This document shows, piece by piece, positions 1 to 8,058 of a stretch of DNA of 43,145 nt. A program made the position numbers and the translations under genes. The notes below the pieces were generated by a model. That model was not told where the DNA came from. It was given only the letters and a program-made list of their open reading frames with translations, and ran no database searches. Within the stretch, counting starts at the first letter, position 1, and each line of letters begins with the position of its first letter. This stretch comes from an uncultured Nitrospira sp. (GTDB lineage: Bacteria > Nitrospirota > Nitrospiria > Nitrospirales > Nitrospiraceae): positions 1-43,145 of the forward strand of contig CABVRX010000030.1 in the NCBI GenBank assembly GCA_902500825.1, read 5' to 3'.

Positions 1-60
1 GGTGTTCGAAGATTTCCCCAATTTCAAACTTTTACCTTGCAACCAATCATAGGAGACACC

Positions 61-771
61 ATGAGAATCTTCTTAAGGTGTGAGCTGCCGATTAGTATTC
101 TGGCATTAGGGGTCCTGAGCATTACAGGCTGCAGCGCTTTTTCCGGAGCAGCCAATATGCGGATTGATGTGGAGGTCTACAAGGGGCCGCTTTCCGAGCG
201 AACAAGTGTGCAGTGGGGGATGATGAAGGGACACTTGGAGTCGGCACGGAAAGCATTGATCGAATCAAATAATTTCACAAGGGCGGTGATAGCAAATAAA
301 GGATTCCAATCTCCAAAAGCTCGGGAGGACAATGACCTTACGGGCAACAAGAATCGTAGCGCTTGGCCTATCCCAAGAATCAAGACGGATAAGACTGGCA
401 AGATTGATGTTGTGACAATGCCTCCGGAACTATCAGACCTCGGTTCGTCAAAGCTAAATACCCTCTGCCGCAACATCGATCCAGACGTTTCTTGGTATGA
501 GTTCAGGTTTTGGCGCCTGTTTGGTCTCTTAGATGACATCGATCACTTCGATTGTCTCATCCTGACGACCTTGATATCCGATACGAACATGCTCCTTGAG
601 AAAGTCAACGAACTTACCAATAGGGTGAGCAATCCTATACCTTGGGCTCCGCAATTCGATTTGGGCGAGCCAATTTTATTGAGGACGCAGCGGAACTTTC
701 CGGGATGCTTCGAGACACTGCCTTTCGGTGGGCAGTGGCATCAACGCCTGGTCAGTCAGCCAATCGGCTAG
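61..771 (+). CDS. Exported lipoprotein of unknown function, N-terminal part (frameshifted gene)
   Basis: The ATG at 61 is chosen because AGGAG lies 5 bases upstream and the protein then opens with a lipoprotein signal: basic MRIFLR, a hydrophobic stretch, and a lipobox SITGC with the lipidated Cys at about residue 24. The mature part is hydrophilic, helical in character, and matches no family I recognise. The frame stops at 771, but a second open frame (642-1619, one base out of register) carries on with protein-like sequence. I infer that both belong to one gene of about 515 residues with a single lost base between about 640 and 700; the last 25 or so residues of this frame (after about LTNRVSN) look out of frame. 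Two overlapping genes or an assembly error are the alternatives. There is no gene upstream in the window. Confidence 0.6.
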   Translation: MRIFLRCELPISILALGVLSITGCSAFSGAANMRIDVEVYKGPLSERTSVQWGMMKGHLESARKALIESNNFTRAVIANKGFQSPKAREDNDLTGNKNRSAWPIPRIKTDKTGKIDVVTMPPELSDLGSSKLNTLCRNIDPDVSWYEFRFWRLFGLLDDIDHFDCLILTTLISDTNMLLEKVNELTNRVSNPIPWAPQFDLGEPILLRTQRNFPGCFETLPFGGQWHQRLVSQPIG

Positions 772-1619
772 TTCGGATTGCGGTAGTGACGGGAATCGTC
801 ACGTTCTCTGAAATCGGCAATCAGTTGAAATGTCGGGTCAATGCGTTGGCCAAACAACTTGATGATGGTATCGGTCTCGATCGGCGTGAGTTGCCGCCCA
901 GCGTCGCGTTATGTGACGCTGATCCTACGAATTTCGTGAATTTATATGACTACTTTAACGCGACGATGCCTAATTGGGTGGGGAACTATGCCGTGGGAAT
1001 GGGGACCGTAGAGGATCGGGTCAAAATTGTCAAAGATCTCTTCGGCGACCATTACTGGTCACGAATCAACACGGTCTATGCCAGCGGTCGAGGCAAAACC
1101 AGCATGGCGTTCATCAAGGACGATGTCGGCAACTGGAATCTCAAGAGTTTCGACAACGATCCCGAGGATCTGTTGAAAGCCTATACGAATTTTTCAATCG
1201 AGGCTGCCAAGCGCGCGGCAATAGCCATTCAGAGTGCCAGTCCGGGAGGAGCGGTGACCCCCGCTCTTACACTGGCGACGAGCCTGATGGAACAAGCCAC
1301 GACCAACGCATTTGGTCGAGAAGCAGTCAGCGTGGAAGCGATGAATGTTCCCCGTCTTCATAGGGGGGTCGAAGCCAGGTTGCAGGCGGTAGCCAAGAGA
1401 TACGAGGATGAAGATGCCACGCTCCTCCAAACCTACAAGGACAAAAGCCAAGCCGTTGACAAGTCTGAAAATTCACAAACAAAGACGGCCGGAGAGGCGG
1501 CGATGAAAAAAGCGAAAAATGACCTGCTCACAAAACGTGGCAGCATGCTGAAGGAATTCCGAGTCATTATCCATGACTATGAAAAATCCGTATCGAACTA
1601 TTCTGCAACTGGGCAATGA
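642..1619 (+). CDS. C-terminal part of the same frameshifted exported protein
   Basis: This frame has no signal peptide and no ribosome-binding site, and its only early start codons are a TTG at 642 and an ATG at 705, so it probably is the continuation of the lipoprotein frame beginning at 61. The part from about residue 12 on is coherent and polar (LSGMLRDTAFRWAV, then VTFSEIGNQLKCRVNALAKQ). It ends in a Lys/Glu/Gln-rich helical tail (about residues 230-325) that could form a coiled coil. No catalytic motif is visible and I do not recognise the family. Read together with the upstream frame it would be a lipoprotein of about 515 residues facing the periplasm. Whether the gene is dead or the frameshift is a sequencing error cannot be told from the window. 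Confidence 0.5.
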   Translation: MGSAIRFGRANFIEDAAELSGMLRDTAFRWAVASTPGQSANRLVRIAVVTGIVTFSEIGNQLKCRVNALAKQLDDGIGLDRRELPPSVALCDADPTNFVNLYDYFNATMPNWVGNYAVGMGTVEDRVKIVKDLFGDHYWSRINTVYASGRGKTSMAFIKDDVGNWNLKSFDNDPEDLLKAYTNFSIEAAKRAAIAIQSASPGGAVTPALTLATSLMEQATTNAFGREAVSVEAMNVPRLHRGVEARLQAVAKRYEDEDATLLQTYKDKSQAVDKSENSQTKTAGEAAMKKAKNDLLTKRGSMLKEFRVIIHDYEKSVSNYSATGQ

Positions 1620-1692
1620 ATCTCTTGTGACTGCTATACGAGATTATGATGGTTGTTTTCGGTCTTACGAGAAGAGGGGATCAATGAAGCGG

Positions 1693-1950
1693 TCAAGAAA
1701 GGAGATTGGAATGTAGGCTTTGTCCTACCAGCAAGCTGAGAATCACCTGACTGAGGCGGTTCTTGTCGTCCGTCACCATTTCGAGGAACCGAATGCCCAT
1801 CGATTCTGGACGGGAAGAACACACCATGGCCGTCCCGATCTTAATGGGCTCTTCGTCGGAAGCCGGTTTGATGACCAGCTCGATAAACGTCCCCTGAGGC
1901 AAGGTGGTCGTTGTCTCGAGCGTGCAGCCTCCGATGAAAATGGCTGTCAC
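1693..1950 (-). pseudogene. Truncated duplicate of the PilZ-domain gene (3' end only)
   Basis: Translation gives 85 residues that match the C-terminal half of the PilZ protein at 2967-3479 almost residue for residue (GGCTLETTTTLPQGTFIEL, then the same C-terminus and stop). The N-terminal zinc ribbon and the RxxxR part of the PilZ domain are missing, and an in-frame TGA lies three codons upstream of the GTG at 1948-1950. The DISMGG motif is altered to AIFIGG, so c-di-GMP binding would be lost even if it were made. I read it as a decaying duplicate. Confidence 0.8.
1693..1950. repeat. 258-bp direct repeat, copy A
   Basis: It aligns without gaps to 2967-3224. By eye I count about 23 mismatches, so roughly nine bases in ten are identical. 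Weaker similarity with an indel continues a few bases further. The two copies bracket about 1.0 kb holding an unpaired antitoxin and higBA. Confidence 0.85.
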
Positions 1951-2013
1951 GCCTTGTCATCCAGGGGAGAGCCGATACGATCCCGGCGATACCTGTCCCC
2001 AAGACCGGACTGG

Positions 2014-2169
2014 TTAATTGGTCTGTGGCGTAGAGCGGCTGACGTATTTATTCAGGATGATGGCGATCAGGCTTTGATAGGGCAGACCTTCCTCAGCAGT
2101 TCGTCGCTTCAGCAACTCAAGGTCGGCGGTCGATAATCGGATATTGATCCGGGCTCCTTGCGCGTACAC
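2014..2169 (-). CDS. CopG/ribbon-helix-helix-like antitoxin, unpaired
   Basis: A 51-residue ORF begins at the GTG at 2167-2169, with GAGG 5 bases upstream; an in-frame GTG at 2173-2175 would add two residues. The peptide contains ARINIRLSTADLELLKRRT followed by EEGLPYQSLIAIILNKYV. This is the pattern I know from small CopG-type antitoxins: a beta strand for DNA contact, then two helices with the 'EGLPYQ(S/T)LI' turn. Such antitoxins normally bind their own operator and neutralise a RelE/ParE- or BrnT-type toxin. No toxin ORF is visible on either side: upstream (2176-2301) there is no open frame, and downstream is the truncated PilZ copy. It is therefore either an orphan or acts on another toxin. 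Family call from recollection, moderately sure. Confidence 0.65.
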   Translation of the reverse strand: MYAQGARINIRLSTADLELLKRRTAEEGLPYQSLIAIILNKYVSRSTPQTN

Positions 2170-2301
2170 GGTCACCTCACGTCTTGCAATCCTACAGTTC
2201 GGTTGGAGTGCTGATGTCCGCGCTTCGCTCTCGAACGGTGGGGAGTCGCTAGATTGATGTAAGGGGCCTGGACTTCACTTGTTCCCGTACAGTCAGTTCA
2301 T

Positions 2302-2607
2302 TCATGCGGGGATAAAGGGCTCGATCTTGATTTTCCGGGCCCGCTTGCGCATCTCGATGCTGTCATACCAAACCTGCATCTGGAGCAGCATCTCCATCTT
2401 CAGATGAAAGGCTTTTTCCAGCCGCAACGCCATTTCAGGGGAGAGCGCCGCCTTTTCATGCACCAAGTCGGAAAACGTGGCCCGGCGCACACCCAGGATG
2501 TCCGCAGCCTTGGTAATGCTGAGCCCCAGCTCGTCCAGGATTTCCGTTTTGATGAAGCCGCCCGGATGGGAAGGTGTCATGCCGATTTTCATGCCTTTTC
2601 GTGCCAT
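2302..2607 (-). CDS. higA: HigA-type antitoxin, XRE/HTH family
   Basis: The protein has 101 residues, the usual HigA length. It opens with the characteristic TPSHPGGFIKTEILDELGLS segment, followed by a helix-turn-helix (SITKAADILGVRRATFSDLV) and a C-terminal helix pair. HigA binds the HigB toxin and represses its own promoter through the HTH. The start codon overlaps the toxin stop as TAATG, so the two are translationally coupled, with the toxin gene first, as is usual for higBA and opposite to most type II systems. The tail (RKRARKIKIEPF) is basic. It sits inside the segment bracketed by the PilZ direct repeats, which suggests it came in as, or was trapped in, a mobile or duplicated block. 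Confidence 0.92.
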   Translation of the reverse strand: MARKGMKIGMTPSHPGGFIKTEILDELGLSITKAADILGVRRATFSDLVHEKAALSPEMALRLEKAFHLKMEMLLQMQVWYDSIEMRKRARKIKIEPFIPA

Positions 2608-2897
2608 TAGTGATAGTCCTCCAAATCCAAGACATCCACATATCCATTCTCTTCCTCAAACGTGATTCGCCAGTTGCCCGAGGTCGAAATACTCCATGTC
2701 CCTTTGCGGTCGCCCGAGAGCTGATGCACCCGCCAGCCAGGAGGTGCACTTTCCCGAAACATCCGCATGTCCTCGGCGACAATCAAGGCCGTCAGGATAT
2801 TCCGTATCCGGTTCACTAGGTCTGGCCGTAGCTCCCTGGTGTGATCGCTCTCAAGGAGGCGCTTGAGTCCTCGGTGGCGCACGGATCGAATGATCAT
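2607..2897 (-). CDS. higB: HigB-type toxin, RelE/ParE-superfamily mRNA interferase
   Basis: The 96 residues have the HigB ('killer protein') layout: MIIRSVRHRGLKRLLE at the N-terminus, a helical hairpin, then GWRVHQLSGDRKGTWSIS and NWRITFEEENGYVDVLDLEDYH. The conserved aromatic/basic positions of the beta-sheet core (W...SISTSGNWRI.F) are all present, so the toxin looks intact. HigB cleaves mRNA on the ribosome when freed from HigA. It is the first gene of the pair and overlaps higA by one base. The start is the ATG at 2895-2897. The promoter would lie in the short gap between it and the PilZ gene, which is in the same orientation. Confidence 0.92.
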   Translation of the reverse strand: MIIRSVRHRGLKRLLESDHTRELRPDLVNRIRNILTALIVAEDMRMFRESAPPGWRVHQLSGDRKGTWSISTSGNWRITFEEENGYVDVLDLEDYH

Positions 2898-2966
2898 CTC
2901 TTTTCAGAGTACGGTATAAGCGTACGTTTTTTCAAGAAACTTGTTTTCTCGGTGGCGCAAGTGCCA

Positions 2967-3224
2967 TCAAGAAAGAAGGTTGGAATGCAGGCTTTGTCCT
3001 ACCAGCAAACTGAGGATCACCTGACTGAGGCGGTTCTTGTCGTCTGCCACCATTTCGAGGAACCGGATGCCCATCGATTCCTGCCTCGAAGAACACACCA
3101 TGGCCGTCCCGATCTTAATGGGCTCTTCGTCGGAAGCCGGCTTGATGACCAGCTCGATAAACGTCCCCTGAGGCAAGGTTGTCGTCGTCTCGAGCGTACA
3201 GCCTCCCATGGAGATATCCGTCAC
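2967..3224. repeat. 258-bp direct repeat, copy B (inside the intact PilZ gene)
   Basis: This is the 3' half of the complete PilZ gene including its stop codon. It pairs with copy A at 1693-1950, same length and same orientation. The full-length gene here makes this the likely parent copy. Confidence 0.85.
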
Positions 3225-3479
3225 ACGATTGTCCATTCGCACGGCGCTCTCCGCGAGGAGGTTGGCCCGGAAGGATACTGATAATCGTTTATACTCCCGG
3301 CGATCCGCCACTGACGTATGGCTTGGGGACTGGTTCCGGTAGGCCCGGAAGCGTGCGGTGCAGAGCTGGCACCGGAATGAAAATACCCTGAAGCGATTGA
3401 AGAGTCGCTCCATGGTTCTTTCGTCATGGACGATTCGGACGAAGGGTGTCCCGCAACTTGGGCAGTGTGGATCTTTCAT
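2967..3479 (-). CDS. Zinc-ribbon plus PilZ-domain protein (putative c-di-GMP receptor)
   Basis: The 170 residues carry two parts. The N-terminus has a four-cysteine ribbon (CPSC at about 8-11 and CQLC at about 37-40). The rest is a PilZ domain with its c-di-GMP signature: DRREYKR (the RxxxR element, about residues 60-66) and DISMGG (the [D/N]xSxxG element, about residues 89-94). PilZ proteins bind cyclic-di-GMP and pass the signal to motility, secretion or exopolysaccharide machinery; the partner cannot be inferred here. Its ATG overlaps the stop of the upstream MazG-like gene (ATGA, 3476-3479), so it belongs to the rmuC - MazG-like - PilZ run. The 3' half is duplicated at 1693-1950. Confidence 0.85.
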   Translation of the reverse strand: MKDPHCPSCGTPFVRIVHDERTMERLFNRFRVFSFRCQLCTARFRAYRNQSPSHTSVADRREYKRLSVSFRANLLAESAVRMDNRVTDISMGGCTLETTTTLPQGTFIELVIKPASDEEPIKIGTAMVCSSRQESMGIRFLEMVADDKNRLSQVILSLLVGQSLHSNLLS

Positions 3480-3910
3480 GAACTCCGGGGCATGCCGGCG
3501 GCGGCTTCATGCGCGGATAGCCGCTCCGTCAACAGGTGCCCCCGCTGTCCCTCCACAACCGATTCGATGTCGGCGGGCGAGTACGTGGGCGGTTTTACCC
3601 ATTTCCCATCCGCGCGCTTATAGCCGCCGACTTTGCTCAGGTTCGACCGGTGCACTTCCTGAAACACCGGTTCCATATCGATTCCGTACGAAACCGCAGT
3701 TCCATAGGTCACATAAAGAAGGTCGGCCATTTCTTTCGCCACCGCGGCTAAATTTCCGGAGGCCATGGCCTCTTTCAACTCATCGAACTCTTCCTGAATG
3801 AGTCGAATGCGAAGTTGTTTCGTCTCCTCATTCAAATCCGTTGGAGCTGTCCGTACCAAAATCTCGAACTTGGTGTGAAATGCTTCGACCATGGCTTGTT
3901 CGTCGGTCAT
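3476..3910 (-). CDS. MazG-like all-alpha NTP pyrophosphohydrolase
   Basis: The 144-residue protein starts at the ATG at 3908-3910, 10 bases after the rmuC stop. It shows the metal-binding motifs of all-alpha NTP pyrophosphatases: EEFDELKEA (ExxE, about residues 36-44) and EMADLLYVTYG (ExxD). The following segment (GIDMEPVFQEVHRSNLSKV and GGYKRADGKWVKPP) is typical of the DR2231/phosphoribosyl-ATP-pyrophosphohydrolase-like branch. Such enzymes hydrolyse non-canonical or excess (d)NTPs to the monophosphate and PPi, which suits a neighbour of the recombination gene rmuC. An upstream start (3958) exists in frame but would overlap rmuC and is not supported by a binding site. The exact substrate is unknown. 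Confidence 0.85.
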   Translation of the reverse strand: MTDEQAMVEAFHTKFEILVRTAPTDLNEETKQLRIRLIQEEFDELKEAMASGNLAAVAKEMADLLYVTYGTAVSYGIDMEPVFQEVHRSNLSKVGGYKRADGKWVKPPTYSPADIESVVEGQRGHLLTERLSAHEAAAGMPRSS

Positions 3911-3920
3911 GCGTACTCCT

Positions 3921-5279
3921 TCATTCGACCTCAAACGGCAAGGTTTTTCGCGGGACAACTTCCGTCGGCCCCAGCACCGGGATGTCCCGGTCCGACGATA
4001 CCCCTAATTCCTTGAAACGCCGGGCAGCGGGGAGAATGCGTGTCTCAAGAGAACCAACGGCCCGGTTGTATGCAGACACGCTTTTGCCGAGGGCCTGTCC
4101 GACATCGTTCATATGTTCGGTCATGACCGCCATGCGCTCATAGAGTTCCTTGCCCAAGCGACCGGCTTCTTCCGCATGGGCGGTCATGCATTCCTGGCGC
4201 CAGCCGTAGGCGACCGCTCGGAGTAATGCGATGAGCGTCGCCGGGGTCGCCAAGACAATTCCGTTGGCGAACCCCTCTTCGATAAGTCGGGGATTCTGGT
4301 CCAGTGCCGCTCCCAGGAATTGCTCCCCAGGGAGGAACAACACGACAAACTCCGGTGCACGGTCGAACTGAGTCCAGTAGGCTTTCAGTGACAGTTCGTC
4401 CATGCGGCATTTGACCTGGGCGGCATGGCGGCGCAAGGCCTCCGTCTGTTGAGCCTCGTTCTGGGCTTCGTGAGCTTCGAGGTAGGCCGAGAGCACGGTC
4501 TTCGCATCCACGATAATCTGGCGCCCTCCAGGCAATTGCACGATCATATCCGGCCGGAAGCGCCCTTCGTCGCCGGTCACAGAGAGCTGCTGGGCGAAAT
4601 CGCAATGGTCCACCATACCCGCGAGCTCAGCCACCCGCTTCAACGTTAACTCACCCCATTGGCCCCGTACGGTCGGCGCCCGCAAGGCTTTCACCAGGTT
4701 CCCAGTTTCCTGTTGCAACCGATGTTGCGATTCCGCAAGTAATCGTAGATGCTGATCCAATCCGCCATAGGCCGACTGGCGAGACTGTTCCAGCAAATGT
4801 ACTTGCTCCGCATAGCGTTGCAGCGAATCCTGAAGGGGGCGAACCAATGCATCGATCGCCTGCTGCCGCTGCACCAAGTTACTATCGGCTTTGACCTGGA
4901 GAGTTTCGAACGACACGGCGGCGAGCTTCAAGAATGCTTCGTTGTTTTGTTTCAGTGCTTCACCGGACAGGGCCTGGAACGATCCCGTAAGTTCCTGGCG
5001 CGTATGGTCGATCAGGGCTTTCTGCTCCAGAAGTTGTCGGGCTGTGTCTTCCATCCGGGTTTCGGCCGTCACTCGGGCCTGTTGAGCCTCAGACCAGGCT
5101 TGGCGAATGGACACGAGAGCATCTCGTTCTAGTTCGAGTTGCTTGCGAAGTTCGTCAACGGTCGCTTCGGCTCGTTGAACCTGAGGCCGTAAGCGACCGT
5201 TGACCCACAGACCTATCAGCAAACCGCCAAGAAACAGCCCGGCGCCAGCAGCCAAGAGAAGGGGGAATAGGTCGGTCAT
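3921..5279 (-). CDS. rmuC: DNA recombination protein RmuC
   Basis: The 452-residue protein begins with a membrane anchor (LFPLLLAAGAGLFLGGLLIG, about residues 4-23), then a long coiled coil (about 30-200), then the conserved RmuC core: RAPTVRGQWGELTLKRVAEL, DMIVQLPGGRQIIVDAKTVL, and FVVLFLPGEQFLGAAL. RmuC limits rearrangements at inverted repeats, and its core is related to restriction-endonuclease-like folds (D...VDAK is the visible nuclease-type motif). The start ATG is preceded by AAGGG. It is the first gene of a run that continues with the MazG-like enzyme and the PilZ protein. Confidence 0.95.
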   Translation of the reverse strand: MTDLFPLLLAAGAGLFLGGLLIGLWVNGRLRPQVQRAEATVDELRKQLELERDALVSIRQAWSEAQQARVTAETRMEDTARQLLEQKALIDHTRQELTGSFQALSGEALKQNNEAFLKLAAVSFETLQVKADSNLVQRQQAIDALVRPLQDSLQRYAEQVHLLEQSRQSAYGGLDQHLRLLAESQHRLQQETGNLVKALRAPTVRGQWGELTLKRVAELAGMVDHCDFAQQLSVTGDEGRFRPDMIVQLPGGRQIIVDAKTVLSAYLEAHEAQNEAQQTEALRRHAAQVKCRMDELSLKAYWTQFDRAPEFVVLFLPGEQFLGAALDQNPRLIEEGFANGIVLATPATLIALLRAVAYGWRQECMTAHAEEAGRLGKELYERMAVMTEHMNDVGQALGKSVSAYNRAVGSLETRILPAARRFKELGVSSDRDIPVLGPTEVVPRKTLPFEVE

Positions 5280-5415
5280 TGCTCAATTCCCTTAAAGGAC
5301 AGGAACAGACGAACACCTGCATATAGTGTTAAACAATAGAAATTTGAAGCAGAGTACGCAAGGAATTGAAAAAGGTCAAGGAAGCAGAAGGCCCCAATCG
5401 ATCAGCTCTATCTTC

Positions 5416-8043
5416 CTAGGGGCGTGAAGATGGCTCGATACAAATAGTCCCTGATCCGGCGTCAACTGTGACGCGCTGTCCATCTTCAAGCCGTGCCATG
5501 ACGCCGTCAACATTGGCAATGGTCGGCAGTCCATATTCGCGAGCGATGATGGCTCCATGAGAGAGTGTGCCGCCCATTTCTGCGATCAAACCTCCGGCAA
5601 GGCCGAAGAGAGGCGCCAACCCAGGATCAATAACCGGGACCACCAGAATCTCTCCCGGCATCACCTTGCTCCAGTCTGTTACCGAGCGGACCACTCGCAC
5701 CGGACCCGCCACGGTTCCAACGCTGATCGGCGTACCAGACAACATACCGTTTGCTTCAGCCATGCCGGAAGGCACGGTCGGTTCGCTCGCAGTTTCCCAG
5801 TCGCGGATCGTGTCCGGGACTTCGACTGCTGCATTGCGATCTCGCTCGGTTCTCCGGACTTTGATCACGGCCTTCCAGTCGCGTGTGCTTCCGGCCAGCA
5901 GGTCGGCTCGATCATTGATCGTCAGAAAAAAGATGTCGTCAACTTGGTGGAGCAGACTCCGCTCGACCAGAAGTTCTCCGAGACGAATTAAGAGGGTGCG
6001 GATGGCTGTCGAGTAGTACATCAAGTGATGTCGATTGGCTTCCCGCAGCGCAAAGAATCGACAGAGTCTTCGGTAACACCACCGGAAGATGATCCACCTG
6101 TGGTAACGACGGCCCATGCGCCGTTTGATTTGATCCAGCGCAGCGGTCCTCGCGTTGTCTTGGCGCAAGAGAACATTCTTCTGTGAAGGAGAGTCGGAGA
6201 TGAGTTGGATGCGCACGATTGCCAGAATCGCTTCAGGGTTATCGGCCAGACGTGAGGACATGACGTCCGATTCGCCGACGGCGCGATGCCCATAGTCTTC
6301 CAAATAATGGTCGAAGGCCCGCAGAAATTTCGTGTCGGCGAGAGCCTCACGAAACGGTAAACGTTCCCATGAATCCGATGTGAGAAACATACCGGCCGTC
6401 TGTTCATCGCGGGCAATATCCGTCAGCTCGGCAAGGCGGAGAATCTGTTGTGCGCTGATGACGGTCCCTTGTCCTTGGAGCGCGGCGTTCAACAACCCCC
6501 TCCAGTCTGGTCCGAGCCATTGCGGCAGGAGTCGACTGAAAATCTGCAGGCATTGCCCGACTCCACCGGCAATGCCGAACGTGACATCGCGGCCCTCTAA
6601 CCAGGGGCCGAGCTTGTCGATCTCTGGCACGAGTTCTTCAACCGACAGGTATAGAATGTGTTCACGACGATAGGAGGCGGCTAGCTTCTTCATTTGTTGG
6701 AACATTCGTGGACCAGTCCGCTCGACCCGCCTCATCTCCACCCACATCATCCATCCGGCCCGAGCGATCGCCGTTCGGTTGAGCGGCTGTACCTTCGGGA
6801 TGGTTTGCAGTGGTTCGCCACCCATCTGTTCGGTGTTCAGCGACGGATCTCCACCTAGTTGAGCCACCAAGAGGTGGAACAGGGTCACGTTCAGATAAGG
6901 GCGTCCTCTTAGGACACGGACCGATGTAAGCCCATCGGGAATACGGCACCCAAGCCTTCGATAATGAGAGAGAATATGGTGGTCCATGAACCGTTCAAGA
7001 AATGAGAGACTCAATAGGCTCGGCAGTTCGGGCAGCGTCTCTTTGAAATTCGTCCTCGACCACTCGCAGCCGTCGTTCGTGAGATCGGAGGAAGAGCGGA
7101 CCGTCGTAATCGGCCGTGCCTGTAGGACCCACAGTTGTCCGGTGTCGAAGGCCCATTCGAGATCAATGGGGTGCCCGAAGACCTGTTCAACGTGTTTGAC
7201 CGTCTGTGCGAGGGAGAAGAGTTGTGCATCGGTAAGCGATGATTGGATGTGGGTCGTGTCGTCAAACCGTTCGACCTTTAACCCCTCCTCGGAAACCAAC
7301 AGTCGTTGGGAGTGATGCGCAAGTATGCGTTTACAAATCCGAACCGGCTCCGTTTCGTGAGCGACCTCTACGACATATTGGTCTGGCTTGACCGTGCCAT
7401 CGACCAGCGACGCTGCGAGACCAGGTACGGCATTGATCGTCACCTGATTTGATCGTCCGGTTACTGGATGTATTGAATAGGCCACTCCGGCCGATTCAGC
7501 ATCGACCATCCGTTGGATCACCACAGCCATTCGCGGAGTTGTCTGGTGGCTCTGGCGAGCCGTGTAGCTCATCAGCCGTTCTTCCCACAGTGAGGCCCAG
7601 AGGTCCTTCACCGCAGCATCAATGTCGGATAGACCCACGCCCAGGTGAGTGCGATAAAGCCCGGCAAAACTGGCGTGAGCCGTATCCTCATTCGTGGCCG
7701 ATGATCGGACAGCCCAGCGTTCGCTCGGTGGCAGACTGAGCGTTTGGAGTGCCGCTCGCCATTGAACGGCAAGGTGGGAAGTTTTGACTTGCCTGATGCG
7801 ATTCCGGCAGTCGGTCAAGGCCGCCGCCCGCTCGTCTCCTGATAATGCACAGGCTCTCTGCCACTCCTCATTCTCATGAAACCCTAATGCAAGCAGACAC
7901 TGTCTATAGGCTTCTGTCGTGACGCAGAACCCTTGAGGGACCAAGAAGTCGGCCTCGATAAGCTGGGCGAGTCCGACGGCCTTTCCTCCAGCGAGATCGA
8001 TATCTCGACATTGAGACAATGGAAGGATAGAGGGACGAGCCAT
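5416..8043 (-). CDS. Phosphohistidine-swivel dikinase (PEP synthase/rifampin phosphotransferase-like)
   Basis: The 875-residue protein has an N-terminal PPDK-type ATP-grasp region (about 1-315; AVRSSATNEDTAHASFAGLY and WAFDTGQLWVLQARPITT), a long helical middle region (about 325-770), and a C-terminal swivelling phosphohistidine domain with GGTLSHGAIIAREYGLPTI, the catalytic His being about residue 829. The C-terminal PEP/pyruvate-binding TIM barrel of true PpsA/PpdK is absent. This three-part layout and length match rifampin phosphotransferase-like enzymes, which transfer the beta-phosphate of ATP via His to a small molecule held by the middle domain. The natural substrate is therefore open; a role with the adjacent glycerate 2-kinase (15-bp gap) in three-carbon phosphate metabolism is possible but unproven. 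Confidence 0.85.
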   Translation of the reverse strand: MARPSILPLSQCRDIDLAGGKAVGLAQLIEADFLVPQGFCVTTEAYRQCLLALGFHENEEWQRACALSGDERAAALTDCRNRIRQVKTSHLAVQWRAALQTLSLPPSERWAVRSSATNEDTAHASFAGLYRTHLGVGLSDIDAAVKDLWASLWEERLMSYTARQSHQTTPRMAVVIQRMVDAESAGVAYSIHPVTGRSNQVTINAVPGLAASLVDGTVKPDQYVVEVAHETEPVRICKRILAHHSQRLLVSEEGLKVERFDDTTHIQSSLTDAQLFSLAQTVKHVEQVFGHPIDLEWAFDTGQLWVLQARPITTVRSSSDLTNDGCEWSRTNFKETLPELPSLLSLSFLERFMDHHILSHYRRLGCRIPDGLTSVRVLRGRPYLNVTLFHLLVAQLGGDPSLNTEQMGGEPLQTIPKVQPLNRTAIARAGWMMWVEMRRVERTGPRMFQQMKKLAASYRREHILYLSVEELVPEIDKLGPWLEGRDVTFGIAGGVGQCLQIFSRLLPQWLGPDWRGLLNAALQGQGTVISAQQILRLAELTDIARDEQTAGMFLTSDSWERLPFREALADTKFLRAFDHYLEDYGHRAVGESDVMSSRLADNPEAILAIVRIQLISDSPSQKNVLLRQDNARTAALDQIKRRMGRRYHRWIIFRWCYRRLCRFFALREANRHHLMYYSTAIRTLLIRLGELLVERSLLHQVDDIFFLTINDRADLLAGSTRDWKAVIKVRRTERDRNAAVEVPDTIRDWETASEPTVPSGMAEANGMLSGTPISVGTVAGPVRVVRSVTDWSKVMPGEILVVPVIDPGLAPLFGLAGGLIAEMGGTLSHGAIIAREYGLPTIANVDGVMARLEDGQRVTVDAGSGTICIEPSSRP

Positions 8044-8058
8044 AAGCCGGCATAGTAA

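Noticed and set aside
5392..5422. GCCCC...GGGGC pairing near the end of the dikinase gene
   Set aside because: The stem is only five pairs with a long loop and partly lies inside the coding region.
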